DNA from: Methanobrevibacter sp.
GTDB lineage: Archaea; Methanobacteriota; Methanobacteria; Methanobacteriales; Methanobacteriaceae
Direction of reading: 5' to 3'
NCBI GenBank assembly: GCA_017646885.1
Contig: JAGCLR010000187.1
Coordinates: 1 to 33,708, forward strand
DNA: 33,708 nucleotides
In this document: one piece after another, positions 29,826 to 33,708 of the stretch
How positions within the stretch are numbered: the first letter of the stretch is position 1
Layout of the letters: each line of letters begins with the position of its first letter
Position numbers and translations under genes: made by a program
Notes under the pieces: generated by a model
What the model was told of the DNA's origin: nothing
Seen by the model: the letters and a program-made list of their open reading frames with translations, nothing else
Databases searched by the model: none

Positions 29826-30404
29826 ATGGTTCTAATTCTATGTGGAAAATCATGTACTGGAAAAGATACGATAAAAAGGAATCTTGTAAATTATTATAAT
29901 TTCACACCTCTAATCACATTGACAACCAGACCTAAACGTGATAATGAAATTGATGGAGTTGACTATAATTTTATATCATTGCAGGAGCTTGAAAACCTAG
30001 CACATAACGGAAAAATCATTGAATATAGAAAATTTAATACATTAGTTGATGGAAGAGAAGATACATGGTTTTATGCTACTCCATTATACCGTTTAGAAGA
30101 TTCAAAGGATTATGTAATTATTCTTGATCCTAAAGGAGCCAGAAAATTTATTGATTATAATGGAAAAGATAATTGCTGTCTCTTGTGTATTGAGTCTGAT
30201 GATATATCCCGTCTAAATAGAGCTAAACAAAGACCTAATTTTGATCAAATAGAATGGGATAGAAGATTAGAAACAGATAGTAAAGATTTTGGATATTTTG
30301 AATTATATGATATGATTTATTCTTATGTCCTAAATGATTTGCCCATTGATCTATGCGTTGAAAAGGTTTTAGATTTTTATAATGATTGGAAGGATAAAAA
30401 ATGA
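29826..30404 (+). CDS. Guanylate kinase-like nucleotide kinase, 192 aa
   Basis: The start at ATG 29826 follows AGGGAGGA. The P-loop is G-K-S-C-T-G-K-D-T at 7-15, and T-T-R-P-K-R-D at 33-39 followed by D-G-V-D-Y-N-F-I is the GMP-binding signature of guanylate kinases. A mid-domain R-P-N-F and a helix-rich end fit the fold. It would convert GMP (or dGMP) to GDP with ATP for phage DNA synthesis. The P-loop Cys replaces the more usual Gly-Ser pattern of bacterial Gmk. Confidence 0.8.
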   Translation: MVLILCGKSCTGKDTIKRNLVNYYNFTPLITLTTRPKRDNEIDGVDYNFISLQELENLAHNGKIIEYRKFNTLVDGREDTWFYATPLYRLEDSKDYVIILDPKGARKFIDYNGKDNCCLLCIESDDISRLNRAKQRPNFDQIEWDRRLETDSKDFGYFELYDMIYSYVLNDLPIDLCVEKVLDFYNDWKDKK

Positions 30405-30601
30405 TTAGAGTGATTAAAACTGGATATCCTATGAGTACCCATCACAGCGAGTTTAAGTTTACCTGTAAGAATTGTGGTTGTGAATGGGAAGCTGATAGAA
30501 CAGATAACGAGTTACATATTTCGTCGCCTTTTCTGCCGTTCTACACTTACATGAATTGTCCTAATTGTGGCAGGTATGCTCAGGATAGGGAGATAAAATA
30601 A
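30401..30601 (+). CDS. Zinc-ribbon mini-protein, 66 aa (paralogue of the 3106 protein)
   Basis: The ATG at 30401 overlaps the previous stop (ATGA). Cysteines 22, 25 and 27 and the pair 53 and 56 (N-C-P-N-C-G) form a zinc ribbon of the same layout as the 64-residue protein at 3106, with similar N-termini. The TAATG junction at 30599-30603 couples it to the next small gene. Function unknown. Confidence 0.75.
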   Translation: MIRVIKTGYPMSTHHSEFKFTCKNCGCEWEADRTDNELHISSPFLPFYTYMNCPNCGRYAQDREIK

Positions 30602-30747
30602 TGAAAAACAATAATGAGAGTTGCACATTTCAACAACAATGTGAGCTATGTATTTGTAGGAATTGTATTTGCGACTGTATGCAGTGTCAGGCAAATAACA
30701 TTTTACCAAGATTAGAACAATGTAGATACGAGGATAATTATATTTAA
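30601..30747 (+). CDS. Cys-rich mini-protein, 48 aa, probably truncated by the IS607 insertion
   Basis: The ATG at 30601 shares a base with the previous stop. Eight of 48 residues are cysteine, most within C-x2-C-x-C and C-x-C-x-C clusters (C-E-L-C-I-C-R-N-C-I-C-D-C), consistent with metal binding. The last five residues seem to come from the insertion element. Joining 30733 directly to 33160 would extend the frame to a longer tail ending in N-N-Y-V-R-P-C and a stop at 33186-33188. Unknown function. Confidence 0.6.
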   Translation: MKNNNESCTFQQQCELCICRNCICDCMQCQANNILPRLEQCRYEDNYI

Positions 30748-30859
30748 TATTTCGTTTAAGATATAAAATTTATATTAAAAATAATATAAAAAATACTTTA
30801 TTATGCTACTATAATAGGTGTAATACATAGTTTATTTTAATTGTTGGAGGTATGTTTAT

Positions 30860-31477
30860 ATGAAATCAAAAGATGTATTGCGCTTATTAGGTATTACAAG
30901 AGTAACACTTACAAAATATGTAAAAGAAGGAATTATCGGTGTTACAAATCTTCCTAATGGCAGATATGATTACTCTGAACAAGATGTTTATAAGTTTTTA
31001 AATAAAGACTGTAAACGTCGAACAGTTATTTATGCAAGAGTTTCAACAAAAAAGCAAAAATCAGATTTAGAAAATCAAATCAATATGTTAAAACAATTTT
31101 GTTTTTCAAATGGATACCAGCTTTCAGCAATATATTCAGATATTGCAAGTGGGATATCATTTGAAAACAGAAATGATTTTTTCAAAATGCTTGATGACAT
31201 TATTGCAGGTAAAATAGAGAAGGTAGTTATTACATATAAAGATAGACTTTCAAGAGTTGGATTTGAGTTATTTAAACATTTATTTCTTCGATTTAATACT
31301 GAAATAATTGTTGTTAGTGAAATTGGATCACAAAAATTGGACAGTGAGGAAATTTTTGAAGAAATTGTAAGTTTGTTGCATTGTTATTCTATGAAGCTAT
31401 ATTCAAAAAGACATATGAACAAAGTTAAAGAGTTGATAACTGAAAAGGGTGATTCATATGAAAAGGACCAAGAATAA
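30860..31477 (+). CDS. tnpA: IS607-family serine recombinase TnpA
   Basis: 205 residues, a normal length. The N-terminal helix-turn-helix of MerR type (L-L-G-I-T-R-V-T-L-T-K-Y-V-K-E-G) is followed by the serine recombinase core: Y-A-R-V-S-T with nucleophile Ser62 and Arg60, D-L-E-N-Q-I at 69-74, Y-S-D-I-A-S-G and the Y-K-D-R-L-S-R block. It catalyses excision and insertion at GG dinucleotides in IS607 elements. The start ATG 30860 follows TTGGAGG. It overlaps tnpB by 20 bases. The frame is intact, so the element may be active. Confidence 0.9.
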   Translation: MKSKDVLRLLGITRVTLTKYVKEGIIGVTNLPNGRYDYSEQDVYKFLNKDCKRRTVIYARVSTKKQKSDLENQINMLKQFCFSNGYQLSAIYSDIASGISFENRNDFFKMLDDIIAGKIEKVVITYKDRLSRVGFELFKHLFLRFNTEIIVVSEIGSQKLDSEEIFEEIVSLLHCYSMKLYSKRHMNKVKELITEKGDSYEKDQE

Positions 31478-32942
31478 TTATTTCATAATAGAGTTGCCTT
31501 TAATTACTGAAATATGGCAAGAAGATATTATAGATAAAAGATTAGAATGCGGACGGTATATATTTAATGAACTTCTAGGAAAAACGCTCACCAGGTATAA
31601 GGAAATGATAAAAACAAAAAGATATAGAAATTTAATTCAAACATTACATGATCCAACTTGCGATAAAGATTTATTTTGGGGAGAAATGAATGAGTTATTA
31701 AAGGAATACAAATTAACTCATTTTGATATTGTTAAAGACGTAAAACTTATGCAACATCATTTTAAAAAGCATCTTCATTCACAGATATGTCAGGAAATAG
31801 CAGATAGAGTTTGGAAATCTATAAGTTCTATCTTTCACAAACAAAATAGAAAAGTCCACTTCAAGAAATTTAATCAGTTTAATAGTTTAAGCGGAAAACA
31901 AGCATATACTGGAATATGTTTTAAAAACGAATATATTGATTGGACAGGATTGAATCTAAAAATAAAGTATCCAACAAATGGAAAATCATTAGATTATCTA
32001 AATAATTATTTATTTCCTTGTTTAAACAATTTGAAATATTGTAAAATAGTCAGAAAATATATCAGACGTAAAAGAAGGTATTATGTTCAGATGGTTTTTC
32101 AAGGGGAAGATGTTAAATCCAGATATTCAGTTGGGTCTGGAAGAGTTGGAATTGATATTGGAACATCAACAATAGCAATAGTATCTGATAGTTGTGTTGA
32201 ATTATTAGAACTTGCATCAAATGCACAAAAATATGAGCAGGAAAAGAAAATAGTTCAGAGGAAGTTAGATAATAGTCGTAGATCAACAAACTCAAATAAA
32301 TTCAACACAGACGGAACAATTAAAAAAGGAAATAAAGATAAATGGGTAAAATCAAAAAATTACCTTAAACTAGAAAAACAATTAAAAGAATTAAACAGAA
32401 AACAAAGAGTTGCTAGAAGTTTATCACATAACATATTAACTAATTTTATATTATCTTTAGGTGATCAATTCTTTGTTGAGAAAATGAATTTTGCAGGTCT
32501 AGCAAAAAGAAGTAAAAAACCTACAGAAAGAAGAAAAGATGGAAAATGCAAGAAAAAGAAACGATTTGGAAAATCAATATGTAATAGAGCACCAGCTATG
32601 TTACTTGAAATTCTGAACAGAAAACTTAATTACTTTGGACTACAATTAAATAAGATAAATACACAAAAATGTAAAGCAAGCCAATATAATCATATGACAA
32701 GGGAATATAAACCAAAAACATTGTCGGAAAGATGGACATTTGTTGGAGGACATAAGTTACAAAGAGATTTATACTCTGCATTCTTAATAAGTAATGTATC
32801 AAAAGACCTAGAGTCTTTTGACCAACAACTATGTGAACAAAATTTTAATAATTTCTTATATTTACATAATAATAAGATAAACGAATTAACAAAATACAAA
32901 GAATCAAACGATTATAAATTCTTATCTTGTATGGGAATTTAA
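31458..32942 (+). CDS. tnpB: TnpB RNA-guided nuclease of the IS607 element
   Basis: 494 residues with the start at ATG 31458 (AAGGGTG upstream); a GTG at 31449 is less likely. RuvC residues are intact: Asp233 in G-I-D-I-G-T, Glu341 in F-V-E-K-M-N-F and Asp437 in Q-R-D-L-Y-S-A. The usual four-Cys zinc finger before RuvC-III is missing: the region has a single Cys405 and then K-A-S-Q-Y-N-H. This looks like a variant TnpB lineage rather than a decayed gene, as the three catalytic residues are kept. TnpB cuts DNA matching a guide at the end of the omega RNA. Confidence 0.85.
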   Translation: MKRTKNNYFIIELPLITEIWQEDIIDKRLECGRYIFNELLGKTLTRYKEMIKTKRYRNLIQTLHDPTCDKDLFWGEMNELLKEYKLTHFDIVKDVKLMQHHFKKHLHSQICQEIADRVWKSISSIFHKQNRKVHFKKFNQFNSLSGKQAYTGICFKNEYIDWTGLNLKIKYPTNGKSLDYLNNYLFPCLNNLKYCKIVRKYIRRKRRYYVQMVFQGEDVKSRYSVGSGRVGIDIGTSTIAIVSDSCVELLELASNAQKYEQEKKIVQRKLDNSRRSTNSNKFNTDGTIKKGNKDKWVKSKNYLKLEKQLKELNRKQRVARSLSHNILTNFILSLGDQFFVEKMNFAGLAKRSKKPTERRKDGKCKKKKRFGKSICNRAPAMLLEILNRKLNYFGLQLNKINTQKCKASQYNHMTREYKPKTLSERWTFVGGHKLQRDLYSAFLISNVSKDLESFDQQLCEQNFNNFLYLHNNKINELTKYKESNDYKFLSCMGI

Positions 32943-32954
32943 TATAAAATAATA

Positions 32955-33157
32955 AAACCAGCTTTGTACGAGCTGAGGTGGATGCTTAGAAAGTAAAGTT
33001 TTTAAACTTGAAATCTATCCACAGATGAATATACAGAAACAATCTCAGTTTTATAACTTTTCGAGGTTATGAAGAAAGTTGTGTATGTATATTAGAATTT
33101 TATTAAAATCTTATACATTTTGATTTGTATTTTAATAAATTTTAGTACAATAAAACT
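32955..33157 (+). ncRNA. Probable omega RNA (TnpB guide RNA) in the IS607 right end
   Basis: Right after tnpB lies a structured stretch: CAGCT (32959-32963) with AGCTG (32971-32975); GTGGAT (32978-32983) with ATCCAC (33017-33022) enclosing AAGTTT/AAACTT; TTATAAC (33051-33057) with GTTATGA (33066-33072); and an alternative pairing of CTGAG (32973) with CTCAG (33044). Omega RNAs of TnpB systems sit here and end at the element border, with the guide taken from the flank. The stretch after 33075 is AT-rich and unstructured, so the 3' end is uncertain. Confidence 0.6.
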
Positions 33158-33171
33158 GGAGGTAAATAATT

Positions 33172-33534
33172 ATGTCAGACCTTGTTGAAAGAAAAGCTGT
33201 TTTAAAGATAACAGAAGAAACAGGGGCTTTTGAAACTCAACACAGAGTAAGAAAACTTCCGTCCGTAAATCCTTCAATGACAGAAAACCATAAAAATTTT
33301 CTAAATGAGCTTGCAACACTATTTAATAAATATTCGATAGATACAGTATCAATCACAAATTTCAATAAGCTTGGTAAATTCATTGTATTTGAATCAAATG
33401 GAGAAGAACTTTATTTCAAAAGTTGGGATAATGAGATGTTTACAAATGTTGTTGTCCGTAGTGGTGAAAACGATTATAAACCATATGAACAAGAATCTAA
33501 GATAAAAACAGAAAAACCAATAGGTCTTGATTGA
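33172..33534 (+). CDS. Hypothetical phage protein, 120 aa
   Basis: The ATG at 33172 follows GGAGGTAAATAATT, identical to the leader of the gene at 3303, so this site is native to the phage and not to the insertion element. The N-terminal M-S-D-L-V-E-R-K-A-V-L-K-I, then R-V-R-K-L-P-S-V resembles a short domain common in Firmicutes phages (D-L-I-S-R-x-x-V-L...L-P-S-V). The rest is alpha/beta of unknown function. The IS607 element lies directly upstream, which may have separated it from its original promoter. Confidence 0.7.
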   Translation: MSDLVERKAVLKITEETGAFETQHRVRKLPSVNPSMTENHKNFLNELATLFNKYSIDTVSITNFNKLGKFIVFESNGEELYFKSWDNEMFTNVVVRSGENDYKPYEQESKIKTEKPIGLD

Positions 33535-33553
33535 TTGTAAGGGGGCGGTAATT

Positions 33554-33708
33554 ATGATTATATGCAAAGATTGTAGATGCTTTCATCCTGTAACTGTGAG
33601 TAATCTCTACTGTGGAGAATGTGTGATTGGTGAGACAAGAAACCCGATCGAAATCAACGCTGAAATTACAGGATGTTGCCTTTTTGAGCCAAAACAACCA
33701 AACAAACA
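33554..33708 (+). CDS. Zinc-ribbon mini-protein, partial at the right edge
   Basis: The ATG at 33554 follows a GGGGGCGG purine-rich site. Cys4-x2-Cys7-x-Cys9 and Cys20-x2-Cys23 form a two-half zinc ribbon, and a further C-C pair lies at 42-43. The frame remains open at 33708, so the end is outside the window. It belongs to the set of small Cys-rich proteins scattered over this phage segment. Confidence 0.6.
   Translation, partial: MIICKDCRCFHPVTVSNLYCGECVIGETRNPIEINAEITGCCLFEPKQPNK

Larger units (their letters stand above)
30732..33159 (+). mobile_element. IS607-family insertion element (tnpA + tnpB)
   Basis: A complete IS607-type element: serine recombinase tnpA, overlapping tnpB, a structured 3' region (probable omega RNA) and AT-rich ends. 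The borders are inferred: IS607 elements insert at GG, and GG occurs at 30732-30733 and 33158-33159. Removing the material between them rejoins a phage reading frame and leaves GAGGAGG before ATG 33172. No terminal inverted repeat or target duplication is expected. An alternative right border near 33075 is possible. TAAAATTTAT at 30764-30773 has an inverted match at 33135-33144. Confidence 0.75.

Noticed and set aside
33080..33171. Promoter for the gene at 33172
   Set aside because: TACAAT at 33146-33151 looks like a -10, but no -35 is found at 16-18 bases; the best TTGATT is 20 bases away.
1..33708. tRNA genes, CRISPR repeats, terminase, portal, capsid and lysis genes
   Set aside because: None could be found by reading the translations and intergenic stretches; small membrane protein at 26954 lacks holin features beyond one helix.

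Overview
The window is a strongly AT-rich stretch of what is most likely a large tailed bacteriophage infecting a Firmicutes host, probably a Clostridia-type gut anaerobe. All supported genes lie on the + strand, are tightly packed with many ATGA, TAATG and GTGA overlaps, and mostly carry strong GGAGG ribosome binding sites. The cargo is typical of a large phage: many small hypothetical proteins, zinc-ribbon mini-proteins, a NAD-dependent DNA ligase, a guanylate kinase-like enzyme, a ClpP-like protease, a tail-fibre-like protein, and several families known mainly from phages. I saw no tRNA, rRNA, CRISPR array, integrase of the host phage, terminase or major capsid gene. No gene-free stretch exceeds about 300 bases.

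Layout: 1-6335 holds the end of a cut gene, small hypotheticals, a NADAR (YbiA-like) protein, a polymerase-beta-type nucleotidyltransferase, and a 684-residue protein with a DUF2135-like C-terminal domain. 6336-12000 holds a zinc-ribbon protein, a tail-fibre-like protein with its small partner, a ClpP-like protease with its own promoter, and an operon ending in a cytidine-deaminase-like protein. 12000-18300 holds a papain-like candidate, a BCS1-like AAA ATPase, a radical SAM protein with unusual cysteine spacing, and a degenerate prohead-protease-like protein. 18300-22550 holds small operons, one with a frameshifted mini-gene, plus an Api92-like protein. 22560-26020 holds a tandemly repeated promoter-plus-gene module encoding paralogous proteins. 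26020-30750 is an operon with ligA and a guanylate kinase-like gene. 30732-33159 is an IS607-family insertion (tnpA, tnpB and a probable omega RNA). Two phage genes follow, the last cut by the window edge.

The most distinctive organisation is transcriptional. Twelve promoters share a TTGAC[A/T] -35, an invariant 17-base spacer and a TATA[A/C]T -10 preceded by TGT or TGTG. Several sit directly behind an intrinsic terminator, and at 26021-26087 and 12029-12121 the 3' arm of the terminator stem physically includes the next -35 box. The window is therefore a string of short, independently transcribed units. An exceptional hairpin at 22563-22624 buries the ribosome binding site of the gene at 22634.

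Functions come from reading the translations for motifs; no database search was possible. Family names are recognition calls, and most small proteins remain of unknown function.
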